Shown here one piece after another: positions 1 to 5,959 of a DNA stretch of 7,853 nucleotides. The translations under genes were made by a program, and so were the position numbers. The DNA is taken from NCBI GenBank assembly GCA_964392175.1, contig CAYMOJ010000046.1, positions 1 to 7,853 of the forward strand. The letters run 5' to 3'. Numbering within the stretch: position 1 is the stretch's first letter; every line of letters starts with the position of its first letter. A model generated the notes under the pieces. That model was not told the origin of the DNA. It saw nothing but the letters and a program-made list of their open reading frames with translations, and ran no database searches. This stretch comes from Firm-04 sp964392175. GTDB taxonomy: Bacteria; Bacillota; Clostridia; Oscillospirales; Ruminococcaceae.

Positions 1-98
1 GAATCTTTCTTGTTTTTTCTCTTTTTGGGTCTCACATCATTGACATATGGACAAACCGAACTTTTCTTTCGAAAATACTGAAGATTGACAGAGTATAC

Positions 99-129
99 AA
101 AAAGGGACATCCATTTGTGGGATGTCCCT
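99..129 (-). terminator. Intrinsic terminator of the acyl-CoA synthetase gene
   Basis: A perfect 10-bp inverted repeat, AGGGACATCC (103-112) and GGATGTCCCT (120-129), encloses a 7-base loop. Read on the minus strand, the stem runs directly into TTTTTG (103 down to 98), the layout of a Rho-independent terminator. It lies about 42 bases past the stop codon of the minus-strand synthetase. On the plus strand the stem is followed by CTCGACG with no U-run, so it should act only on the minus strand. Confidence 0.88.
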
Positions 130-171
130 CTCGACGCTCAATCGTTATGATTCTGTGTGTTTTCTCTCAAT

Positions 172-1806
172 TCAGCCGTTGTTCTGATCAGCAACCAGGC
201 TTTCTGCACCGTACATTTTGCGCAATTTGGGTTTTTCGATCTTACCGGTTGCATTTCTGGGCACATCAGCAAAGATATAACGGCGCGGACGCTTATAACG
301 AGGCATTCCCTCGCAGAAATGCTGCATTTCCTCTTCGGTAACGGTACAGCCGTCTTTCACAGAAATGATCGCCGCTGCAATCTCACCCAAACGCTTATCT
401 GCCAGGCCAATCACTGCTACATCTTTAACAGCAGGATGTTTGCGAATAAAATCTTCGATCTGGACAGGGTAAAGATTCTCTCCGCCACTGATGATGACAT
501 CTTTCTTACGATCCACGAGGAATACAAAGCCGTCCTCATCCTCCATTGCCATATCACCGGTACGCAACCAGCCATCCTTCAGAACTTGCGCGGTTGCCTC
601 CGGATCACGATAATAACAAGTCATCACGCCGGGGCCTTTCAGGCAAAGCTCACCCACCTCGCCACGCGGTTCGATCTCACCGTTTTCGTCCACAATCTTG
701 GTTTCCCAGCCGTAGCCTGCCTTGCCGATAGCGCCCACTTTGTGAATATTTTCCACGCCAAGATGCAGCGCACCGGGGCCGATCGATTCACTGAGACCAT
801 AGTTCGTATCATACTGATGATTCGGAAAATGCTGCTTCCAACGGGTAATCAAGCTGGGCGGTACAGGCTGCGCACCGATGTGCATCAGTCGCCAATGAGA
901 GAGGTCATAATTCGCAAGGTCGACCTTGCCACTGTCGATCGCATCGAGAATATCCTGTGCCCACGGCACCAACAGCCACACAATGGAGCATTTTTCAGTA
1001 GATACCGCATCCAAAATCACTTCGGGTTTCACACCGTTGAGCAGCACTGCCTTACCACCCACCAAAAAGCTACCGAACCAGTGCATCTTTGCGCCCGTAT
1101 GATACAAAGGCGGAATGCAAAGAAACACATCGTCACGGGTCTGCCCATGATGTGCCTGTTCCACAGCACAAGCATGGCAAAGGCTTCGGTGATTGTGCAA
1201 GATCGCCTTGGGGAACCCTGTTGTACCAGAGGAAAAATAGATTGCGGCATCATCCGCATCGGTGAGGAACACCGCAGGAGAGCTGCTGGGAAAATTTGCA
1301 GTCTGCGCATCGTAGCTTTCAGCAAAATCGGGGCAGTTTTGCCCCACATACAGCAGCATACGCTCTGCACCAAGATGATCGGCAATGCTTTCCACTCTGC
1401 CGATAAATTCAGGGCCAAATACCAGAACACTCACCTCAGCCAGATCCACACAGTATTCGATCTCCTGTGCGGCATAACGGAAATTCAACGGCACGGCAAG
1501 GGCACCAACCTTCAGGATCCCAAAATAGATGGGTAACCATTCCAGGCAATTCATCAATAAAATGCCAACTTTATCGCCTTTTTTCACACCTCTGGAGAGG
1601 AGAAAGTGGGCAAAACGATTTGCTTTTTCGTTAAATACCTTCCATGTGATCTCGCGGCGATACACATTTGGCCGGCGTGGCTCGATCAGTTCATATTCCT
1701 TCCAGGTGATACGGCGTGGTTCCACTATGGCAGGGTTCAACTCCACCAGCGCGATATCGTTTCCGTACAGCGCGGCATTGCGTTCCAGAATTTCAGTAAT
1801 AGGCAT
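172..1806 (-). CDS. AMP-forming acyl-CoA synthetase (ANL superfamily)
   Basis: A 544-residue AMP-binding enzyme that should activate a carboxylic acid with ATP to an acyl-adenylate and transfer it to coenzyme A in the cytoplasm. Family motifs seen in order: the phosphate-binding loop SSGTTGFPK (192-200), YGLSES (336-341), GWLRTGD (412-418), the hinge region DRKKD...GGENLYP (433-447), and NATGKIEKPKLR (518-529), whose K522 fits the catalytic lysine. The length is normal for the family. The ATG at 1806 follows GAAAGGAAG with about 8 bases of spacing. The N terminus carries an odd repeat: RRITWKEY (31-38) and RREITWKVF (50-58), with EPRR at 29-32 and 42-45. The gene stands alone with its own promoter and terminator, and no neighbour reveals the substrate. 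A medium- or long-chain fatty acid or aromatic acid is possible, but substrate cannot be read from the sequence. The enzyme class is secure. Confidence 0.93.
   Translation of the reverse strand: MPITEILERNAALYGNDIALVELNPAIVEPRRITWKEYELIEPRRPNVYRREITWKVFNEKANRFAHFLLSRGVKKGDKVGILLMNCLEWLPIYFGILKVGALAVPLNFRYAAQEIEYCVDLAEVSVLVFGPEFIGRVESIADHLGAERMLLYVGQNCPDFAESYDAQTANFPSSSPAVFLTDADDAAIYFSSGTTGFPKAILHNHRSLCHACAVEQAHHGQTRDDVFLCIPPLYHTGAKMHWFGSFLVGGKAVLLNGVKPEVILDAVSTEKCSIVWLLVPWAQDILDAIDSGKVDLANYDLSHWRLMHIGAQPVPPSLITRWKQHFPNHQYDTNYGLSESIGPGALHLGVENIHKVGAIGKAGYGWETKIVDENGEIEPRGEVGELCLKGPGVMTCYYRDPEATAQVLKDGWLRTGDMAMEDEDGFVFLVDRKKDVIISGGENLYPVQIEDFIRKHPAVKDVAVIGLADKRLGEIAAAIISVKDGCTVTEEEMQHFCEGMPRYKRPRRYIFADVPRNATGKIEKPKLRKMYGAESLVADQNNG
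1639..1710 (-). repeat. 20-codon-offset direct repeat inside the acyl-CoA synthetase N terminus
   Basis: CCTTCCAtGTGAT (1638-1650) and CCTTCCAgGTGAT (1698-1710) match at 12 of 13 bases, exactly 60 bases apart. Both encode ITWK (residues 33-36 and 53-56). A second, partly overlapping match, CGGCGTGGcTC and CGGCGTGGtTC (1673-1683, 1712-1722), encodes the two EPRR copies. The pattern suggests a small in-frame duplication near the start of the adenylation domain. I recall similar LIEP..RREITW segments in related clostridial synthetases, so it may be an old family feature rather than a recent event. Confidence 0.6.
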
Positions 1807-1863
1807 ATGAATAACTTCCTTTCGGTAATCTGCTTCTTTTCGAGTTGTTTTGCCTCTCCTATC

Positions 1864-1892
1864 ATTTTAGCACATAAAAGCAGCAAAGTCAA
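1864..1892 (-). promoter_or_regulatory. Sigma-A promoter for the acyl-CoA synthetase
   Basis: On the minus strand, TTGACT (1892 down to 1887) is followed after exactly 17 bases by TAAAAT (1869 down to 1864). TGC precedes the -10 hexamer, giving an extended -10 element. Transcription would start near 1856-1858, leaving a 5' leader of about 50 bases that contains the GAAAGGAAG ribosome binding site at 1815-1823. Confidence 0.8.
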
Positions 1893-1894
1893 TA

Positions 1895-2005
1895 GCAATT
1901 TGGAATTTCGCGCTGATCTCTATAAAAGTATTGCAATTTCGGAACTTTGATTGACGGTATCATCGTTTGGATGGCGTAATGAGAAATCAGCGATGGCAAT
2001 TGGAA
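1895..2005. repeat. Three copies of a short GCAATT(T)(C)GGAA box
   Basis: The intergenic region holds GCAATTTGGAA (1895-1905), GCAATTTCGGAA (1933-1944) and GCAATTGGAA (1996-2005), all in the same orientation. The first copy lies immediately upstream of the synthetase -35 element. They could be regulator binding sites, but the boxes are short and AT-rich, spacing is irregular (38 and 63 bases), and chance is a real alternative. I see nothing else in 1893-2088: no gene, no hairpin of note, apart from a loose inverted pair CGCTGAT (1911-1917) and ATCAGCG (1986-1992). Confidence 0.3.
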
Positions 2006-2088
2006 TACAACTTGAAGGATGGTGAAAATCCACAAAAGATGTGAAAATGCAGTCTTAAAATTCTATGCGCCGTATCGCAGGCATTTTC

Positions 2089-2117
2089 TTGACAAAAATA
2101 CGGGAATCTTGTATAAT
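2089..2117 (+). promoter_or_regulatory. Consensus sigma-A promoter of the rplU operon
   Basis: TTGACA (2089-2094) and TATAAT (2112-2117) are both perfect consensus hexamers with the optimal 17-base spacer. Transcription should start near 2123-2125, giving a 5' leader of about 115 bases before rplU. Such a strong promoter suits a highly expressed ribosomal-protein operon. Confidence 0.92.
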
Positions 2118-2123
2118 GTAAAA

Positions 2124-2240
2124 GCCGCTTGTATACGGTTGAAGTCGGAGTATGCCCATCAGTATTGCAAATGCATCGGGATCCAGCAGTACTTCGCACC
2201 GTCCGCAGCGAGATTATGGAAAAGGCAGGTGCCAAAAACC
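2124..2240 (+). promoter_or_regulatory. Structured 5' leader of rplU, candidate ribosomal-protein autoregulatory RNA
   Basis: The leader contains a long-range helix: ACGGTTGAAGT (2135-2145) pairs with ACTTCGCACCGT (2191-2202), 11 bp including one U-G pair, with only C2197 bulged. It closes a 45-base internal region that could hold GGA/UCC (2147-2149 with 2182-2184) or CCC/GGG (2155-2157 with 2178-2180) pairs. The likely ribosome binding site AGGTG (2227-2231), 9 bases before the ATG, lies in a small GGC/GCC hairpin (2224-2233). No U-run follows, so control of translation is more likely than attenuation. L21 leaders that bind a ribosomal protein are known in Firmicutes; I cannot confirm that this one belongs to that family. 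Confidence 0.55.
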
Positions 2241-2552
2241 ATGTACGCAGTTATCATCACCGGCGGTAAGCAGCTGAAGGTTGAGGAAGGCAGTGTCGTT
2301 CGCATCGAAAAGCTCGATGTGGAAGCAGGTCAGACCATTACCTTTGATCAGGTTGCAGCAATCGGCAGCGAGGACGGTATCACCGTTGGTACTCCCGTTG
2401 TTGCAGGCGCAACCGTTACCGCAACGGTTCTTGCAAACGGCAAGGGCAAAAAGATCCGTGTGCTGACCTACAAGCCCAAGTGCGGACAGAAAAAGGCGCA
2501 GGGTCACAGACAGCCCTTCACCCAGGTCAAGATCGAAGCAATCAACAAGTAA
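2241..2552 (+). CDS. rplU: 50S ribosomal protein L21
   Basis: The 103-residue product is the normal length for bacterial L21, a 50S protein that binds 23S rRNA and contacts L20. It begins MYAVIITGGKQ, the typical L21 N terminus, and ends with the family signature GHRQPFTQVKIE (88-99) after a lysine-rich stretch. An upstream in-frame ATG exists at 2019, but it precedes the promoter; the start at 2241 has an AGGTG ribosome binding site and matches the family. It is the first gene of an operon, 15 bases before prp. Confidence 0.97.
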   Translation: MYAVIITGGKQLKVEEGSVVRIEKLDVEAGQTITFDQVAAIGSEDGITVGTPVVAGATVTATVLANGKGKKIRVLTYKPKCGQKKAQGHRQPFTQVKIEAINK

Positions 2553-2567
2553 GTATAGGTTTCAGCC

Positions 2568-2906
2568 ATGATTCACGCGTATTTTGAACAGCAAGAGGGA
2601 AAACTCGTTGGCTGCTCTGTGAATGGGCACGCCGGCGGCAAGCAGGGTGAACAAGCCCGCATCCTCTGCGCAGCGGTTTCTTCTGCCATGCAGCTGACCG
2701 CAAATACTCTGACGGAATGCTTCGGGGCGCAGCTTGAGATCATCAACTCGCCCGATGAACGAGGCAGCCTGAATCGTCTGGCATTTCGGCTCACAAAGCC
2801 GGATCCTGTACAGTCCGAACTCTTGCACGGGCTATTGATCCATTTTACCAATCTTGCAGAGGACTTTCACAGCGGTATCGCCGTTGATATCGTGGAAGCC
2901 CCCTGA
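2568..2906 (+). CDS. prp: Ribosomal-processing cysteine protease Prp
   Basis: This 112-residue protein matches the Prp (YsxB) family. Prp removes a short N-terminal extension from ribosomal protein L27, which is essential for ribosome function in Staphylococcus aureus. The conserved NGHA motif places the catalytic histidine at H21 and the CAAVS motif places the catalytic cysteine at C34, the family's invariant spacing. It sits between rplU and rpmA, exactly as in other Firmicutes, and its substrate is encoded by the next gene. The ribosome binding site is weak (AGGT, 7 bases before ATG). This may keep the protease at a lower level than the ribosomal proteins on either side, which is inference. 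Confidence 0.95.
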   Translation: MIHAYFEQQEGKLVGCSVNGHAGGKQGEQARILCAAVSSAMQLTANTLTECFGAQLEIINSPDERGSLNRLAFRLTKPDPVQSELLHGLLIHFTNLAEDFHSGIAVDIVEAP

Positions 2907-2956
2907 AGTAGCGTAAAGGAAACCCGTCTATTCTGAAAAAACGGAGGTGCAACTCA

Positions 2957-3241
2957 ATGTTACGCATCAGTATGCAGTTCTTCGCTCATAAAAAGGGCGT
3001 TGGTTCTACCAAGAACGGTCGTGATTCCGAGGCAAAGCGTCTTGGCGTAAAGCGCGGCGATGGTCAGTTTGTACTGGCTGGCAACATTCTCGTTCGTCAG
3101 CGTGGCACACACATCCATCCGGGTAACAATGTCGGCATCGGTTCCGACGATACCCTGTTTGCCAAGATCGACGGCAAAGTGAAGTTCGAGCGTTACGGAC
3201 GCGACCGCAAGCGTGTCAGCGTCTACGCAACCGAGCAGTAA
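2957..3241 (+). CDS. rpmA: 50S ribosomal protein L27, with cleavable N-terminal extension
   Basis: A 94-residue L27. It opens with MLRISMQFF followed by AHKKGVGSTKNGRDS, the Firmicute form whose first nine residues are removed by Prp between F9 and A10. The mature N terminus then reaches toward the peptidyl-transferase centre. The rest matches L27 throughout (GNILVRQRGT at 43-52, HPGNNVGIG at 55-63). GGAGGTG (2943-2949) lies 7 bases before the ATG, a strong ribosome binding site, unlike that of prp. A tandem hairpin with a terminator begins 22 bases after the stop codon. Confidence 0.97.
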   Translation: MLRISMQFFAHKKGVGSTKNGRDSEAKRLGVKRGDGQFVLAGNILVRQRGTHIHPGNNVGIGSDDTLFAKIDGKVKFERYGRDRKRVSVYATEQ

Positions 3242-3263
3242 GCAGTCTTTCCGGCACAATGAT

Positions 3264-3320
3264 CCTTGCGATATGCAAGGTAGGATCCCCTTGCTGTTGC
3301 GGCAGGGGGATTTCTTTGTT
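3264..3320 (+). terminator. Tandem hairpin with intrinsic terminator between rpmA and obgE; possible attenuator
   Basis: The second hairpin is a 10-bp stem, ATCCCCTTGC (3285-3294) with GCAGGGGGAT (3302-3311), including one U-G pair, followed by TTCTTTGTT: an intrinsic terminator. Upstream is a 6-bp hairpin, CCTTGC (3264-3269) with GCAAGG (3275-3280). Because CCTTGC recurs at 3289-3294 inside the terminator arm, GCAAGG can pair with either copy. The second pairing would break the terminator, a 1:2/3:4 versus 2:3 layout as in attenuators. Partial termination would yield abundant L21/L27 and less ObgE, Mini-III and YebC. The terminator is visible; regulated switching is inference. Confidence 0.75.
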
Positions 3321-3325
3321 ATAAC
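3297..3325 (+). promoter_or_regulatory. Possible internal promoter for obgE
   Basis: TATAAC (3320-3325) is preceded by TGT, giving an extended -10 element. TTGCGG (3297-3302) lies 17 bases upstream as a poor -35 match (3 of 6). The site overlaps the terminator, so an obgE-mrnC-yebC transcript could start about 30 bases before obgE even when transcription from rplU stops. The evidence is modest because the -35 is weak. Confidence 0.4.
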
Positions 3326-3361
3326 GCAACGGTCACTTCGCATACCGAGAGGATGAGAGTT

Positions 3362-4630
3362 ATGTTTGTAGATCAGGCAAAAATTCGTGTGGAAGCAGGC
3401 GACGGCGGCGACGGCGTAGTCAGCTTTCACCGTGAAAAATATGTTGCCGCCGGTGGCCCGGATGGCGGCGATGGCGGCAAGGGTGGCGATATCATCTTCG
3501 TTGCCGATGACCACTTTTCCTCACTGATTGATTTTCGTTTTCAGCGGAAATATGTAGCAGGACGCGGTGAAAACGGTGCTGCCAAGCGTTGTACCGGTAA
3601 AAGTGCCCCCGATCTGGTCATTAAAGTCCCCCGTGGCACGGTAATCCGTGACGCAAAAAGTGGCCGTATCATGGCGGATATTTCTGGTGACGAGCCTGTG
3701 GTCATTGCCAAGGGCGGCAGAGGTGGCAAGGGCAATCAGCATTTTGCAACCTCTACTCGGCAAGTCCCACGCTTCGCAAAGCCCGGCTACCCCGGTGAAA
3801 AATGGGATTTGCAGCTAGAGCTGAAGTTGCTTGCCGATGTGGGCCTTGTGGGATTCCCAAACGTTGGTAAATCCACACTCATTTCTGTGGTTTCGGCAGC
3901 AAAGCCAAAGATCGCCAACTATCACTTTACCACCCTAACACCTGTGTTGGGTGTGGTGCGCGTCAGCCCCGAAAAATCCTTTGTGATGGCAGATATCCCC
4001 GGTCTGATTGAGGGTGCTGCCGACGGTGCTGGGCTCGGTCACGCCTTTCTGCGCCATGTGGAGCGTTGCCGACTGATCGTCCATGTGTTGGACGTTTCGG
4101 GTTGCGAGGGTAGAGATCCCATTGCAGATTTTGAAACAATCAATGCCGAGCTTGCGCGTTTCTCCGAATCCATTGCAGCTTGCCCTCAAATCATTGCGGC
4201 GAATAAATCCGATATGGCGGACGAGGAGCAAATCGCCCGTTTGCGTGCCTACGCCGAGGAAAAGAAGCTGCCCTTCTTTGTGATCTCCGCTGCCACAAAT
4301 CAAGGTACAGAACCGCTCATTTACGCCATTCAGCAAAAGCTGGATGCCTTGCCACCCGTCAAACGATTTGAACCCGAGGCCGTTTCCGAAGAGGAGTTGG
4401 CACAGGGCGAACAACGCTTCACGATCACTGTAGAGGACGGCGTGTATCGTATTGATGCACCGTTTATGGAGCCGATCATGCGCACAGTAAACCCCGATGA
4501 TTGGTCGTCACTGCAATACTTTGAACGCGTACTCATTAGCAGCGGCATCATAAAGGCACTGGAGGATAAGGGCGTACAGGAGGGCGATACCGTTTCCATC
4601 GGCGGTATCGAATTTGACTATGTACAATAA
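3362..4630 (+). CDS. obgE: GTPase ObgE/CgtA, 50S assembly factor
   Basis: Obg is an essential GTPase that binds late 50S precursors and links ribosome assembly to (p)ppGpp and stress signals. Three domains are visible in 422 residues. The glycine-rich Obg fold (about 1-157) has GDGG and GGDGGKGGD runs. The G domain has G1 GFPNVGKS (164-171), G2 TTLTP (190-194), G3 DIPG (211-214), G4 NKSD (281-284) and G5 SAAT (309-312). The C-terminal OCT domain of Firmicute Obg proteins spans about 352-422. I chose ATG 3362 over ATG 3353: GAGAGG (3347-3352) directly abuts the earlier ATG but lies 9 bases before 3362, and the family begins MFVDQAKI. Its place after rpmA is standard; the two genes downstream are less usual. 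Confidence 0.97.
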   Translation: MFVDQAKIRVEAGDGGDGVVSFHREKYVAAGGPDGGDGGKGGDIIFVADDHFSSLIDFRFQRKYVAGRGENGAAKRCTGKSAPDLVIKVPRGTVIRDAKSGRIMADISGDEPVVIAKGGRGGKGNQHFATSTRQVPRFAKPGYPGEKWDLQLELKLLADVGLVGFPNVGKSTLISVVSAAKPKIANYHFTTLTPVLGVVRVSPEKSFVMADIPGLIEGAADGAGLGHAFLRHVERCRLIVHVLDVSGCEGRDPIADFETINAELARFSESIAACPQIIAANKSDMADEEQIARLRAYAEEKKLPFFVISAATNQGTEPLIYAIQQKLDALPPVKRFEPEAVSEEELAQGEQRFTITVEDGVYRIDAPFMEPIMRTVNPDDWSSLQYFERVLISSGIIKALEDKGVQEGDTVSIGGIEFDYVQ

Positions 4631-4649
4631 TTTGCAAGGGACAATTCCC

Positions 4650-5072
4650 ATGTCGTCAAAAGATGCCGCACAGTATAGTCCCCTTGCACTGGCGTTTCTC
4701 GGCGATTGCATTTACGAAAGACAAGTCCGCGAACGGATTTTGTTGGAGGCGAATCGCCCTGCCAAACGGCTTCACGAAGCTGCCGTTGCAAGAGTCCGTG
4801 CGGCATACCAGGCAAAGGCAAGCGAACATATCCTGCCGCTACTGACCGATGAAGAAGCAGATATCTTCCGCCGCGGAAGAAATGCGACAGGTATCAGCGT
4901 ACCAAAGCACGCCACCCCTGCCGATTACCGCAAGGCAACGGGGCTAGAGGCATTGTTTGGCTACTGGCATCTTTGCGGATACGAAATGCGCATACGGGAG
5001 ATCTTCTCCATCATCTGGCAAGAGGTGCCACTACACGATTCTGCTGCAGAAACAACTGATATTCAAGAATAA
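4650..5072 (+). CDS. mrnC: Mini-ribonuclease III, 23S rRNA maturation nuclease
   Basis: A 140-residue protein with an RNase III catalytic domain and no double-stranded-RNA-binding domain. This defines Mini-III, which in Bacillus subtilis trims the double-stranded ends of 23S precursor rRNA with L3 as helper. Family signatures: YSPLALAFLGD, where D19 fits the essential catalytic aspartate, then YERQVRERIL, RRGRNA (74-79), PKHATPADYRKATGLEALFGY (85-105, catalytic glutamate probably E100). I chose ATG 4650, which has AAGGGA (4636-4641) 8 bases upstream. TTG 4614 and ATG 4620 would overlap obgE and lack a ribosome binding site. The gene begins 19 bases after obgE, and its stop overlaps the ribosome binding site of yebC, suggesting translational coupling. 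Confidence 0.93.
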   Translation: MSSKDAAQYSPLALAFLGDCIYERQVRERILLEANRPAKRLHEAAVARVRAAYQAKASEHILPLLTDEEADIFRRGRNATGISVPKHATPADYRKATGLEALFGYWHLCGYEMRIREIFSIIWQEVPLHDSAAETTDIQE

Positions 5073-5085
5073 GGAGGATTTTGCG

Positions 5086-5823
5086 ATGTCCGGACATTCG
5101 AAATGGAACAACATTAAGCGCAAAAAAGAAGCGACCGATGCCGTAAAGGCAAAAATATTCACCAAAATCGGAAGGGAGATCTCCGTAGTCGTCCGCGAAG
5201 GCGGCCCGGATCCCAATAACAATAGCAAGCTGCGTGATTTAATTGCAAAGGCAAAATCGCAGAATGTGCCCAACGAAAACATCGATCGCCTGATCAAAAA
5301 AGCTGCCGGCGGTGGAGAAAAGAACAACTACGAAACCATGATCTATGAGGGCTACGGCCCCAATGGTGTGGCGGTCATCGTGGAATGCCTGACCGACAAC
5401 AAAAATCGTACCGCAGGCAATATCCGCCATTATTTTGATAAGTTCGGCGGCAACCTCGGTGCAACAGGCTGCGTTTCGTTCCTGTTCAGTGAGAAAGGCG
5501 TAGTCATTCTTGAGCATGAGGGTGAGCTGGACGAGGATACCGTACTGGAAGATGTCATGGAGCTTGGCGGCGACGACATGACCTTCGATGAGGAAAGCGT
5601 GGAGATCGTTTGCAGCCCTGCTGCGGTAGGCGAGCTCCGTGAGGGGCTAACCGCAAAGGGCTACTTGGTCGTTTCCGCAGAGGCTGCACAGCTTCCTTCA
5701 ACCTTCGTGTCTCTCACCGATGAGGAACACATCCGTAAGATGAATCTCCTCCTCGAACATCTTGAAGATGACGACGATGTGCAGAATGTATGGCATAACT
5801 GGGAAATGCCCGAGGAAAATTGA
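5086..5823 (+). CDS. yebC: YebC/PmpR (TACO1) family protein
   Basis: A 245-residue protein with full-length YebC features: the invariant N terminus MSGHSKWNNIKRKK, REGGPDPNNNSKLR (39-52), the VPNENIDRLIKKA segment (64-76), YEGYGPNGVAVIVE (88-101), and an acidic C-terminal domain. The family has been described as DNA-binding transcriptional regulators (PmpR). More recently it has been linked to translation, relieving ribosome stalling at proline-rich stretches, with mitochondrial TACO1 as a relative. Here the setting, last in an operon of 50S components and assembly factors, favours the translation role, though this is inference. AAGGAGG (5071-5077) lies 8 bases before ATG 5086 and overlaps the mrnC stop codon. 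A terminator follows. Confidence 0.95.
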   Translation: MSGHSKWNNIKRKKEATDAVKAKIFTKIGREISVVVREGGPDPNNNSKLRDLIAKAKSQNVPNENIDRLIKKAAGGGEKNNYETMIYEGYGPNGVAVIVECLTDNKNRTAGNIRHYFDKFGGNLGATGCVSFLFSEKGVVILEHEGELDEDTVLEDVMELGGDDMTFDEESVEIVCSPAAVGELREGLTAKGYLVVSAEAAQLPSTFVSLTDEEHIRKMNLLLEHLEDDDDVQNVWHNWEMPEEN

Positions 5824-5843
5824 ACGCACAAACACCACATAAA

Positions 5844-5892
5844 AACAACCCGAAAGGTAGCTTCTAATCTTGCCTTTCGGGTCATGTTGTTT
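5844..5892. terminator. Bidirectional terminator between yebC and the desulfoferrodoxin operon
   Basis: A perfect 10-bp stem, ACCCGAAAGG (5848-5857) and CCTTTCGGGT (5873-5882), surrounds a 15-base loop. On the plus strand it ends in the moderately U-rich CATGTTGTTTC. On the minus strand it runs into TGTTTTTA, a better U-tract. Four more pairs (5844-5847 with 5885-5888, past a 2-base bulge) can lengthen the stem. Its place between two convergent operons supports termination in both directions. Confidence 0.85.
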
Positions 5893-5934
5893 CTATGCGA
5901 TTCTACTACGTGCCATTCGAGGATAGACCTTCGG

Positions 5935-5950
5935 GTGTTGATATCAACAC
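5935..5950. repeat. 16-base perfect palindrome downstream of desulfoferrodoxin
   Basis: GTGTTGATATCAACAC is a perfect palindrome, 10 bases beyond the desulfoferrodoxin stop codon. It could form a 6-bp hairpin with an ATAT loop in RNA, perhaps protecting the 3' end of the minus-strand mRNA, or serve as a site for a dimeric DNA-binding protein. No other copy is present in the window. Its role is unknown. Confidence 0.5.
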
Positions 5951-5959
5951 GCGCGAAAA

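Noticed and set aside
40..68. A TTGACA hexamer at 40-45 (and another at 85-90) as plus-strand promoters.
   Set aside because: No -10-like hexamer lies 16-18 bases downstream of either, and no plus-strand gene follows.
157..1536. A 459-codon open frame on the plus strand opposite the acyl-CoA synthetase.
   Set aside because: It is antisense to a gene with all motifs of its family, its translation shows no recognisable domain, and there is no ribosome binding site or promoter. It is a by-product of codon bias.
1911..1992. An inverted pair CGCTGAT (1911-1917) and ATCAGCG (1986-1992) as a hairpin or element end.
   Set aside because: The arms are only 7 bp and 68 bases apart, with no flanking duplication or transposase.
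1979..2044. A 21-codon open frame starting at ATG 1979 as a small peptide gene.
   Set aside because: No ribosome binding site precedes it, no promoter lies upstream, and it ends before the rplU promoter; chance explains it.
2019..2240. An N-terminal extension of L21 from an in-frame ATG at 2019.
   Set aside because: The extension begins upstream of the consensus promoter at 2089-2117, is not L21-like, and the standard L21 start at 2241 has its own ribosome binding site.
4957..5085. An N-terminal extension of YebC from an in-frame ATG at 4957.
   Set aside because: It overlaps mrnC, and the family's invariant MSGHSKW start at 5086 has an AAGGAGG site 8 bases upstream.
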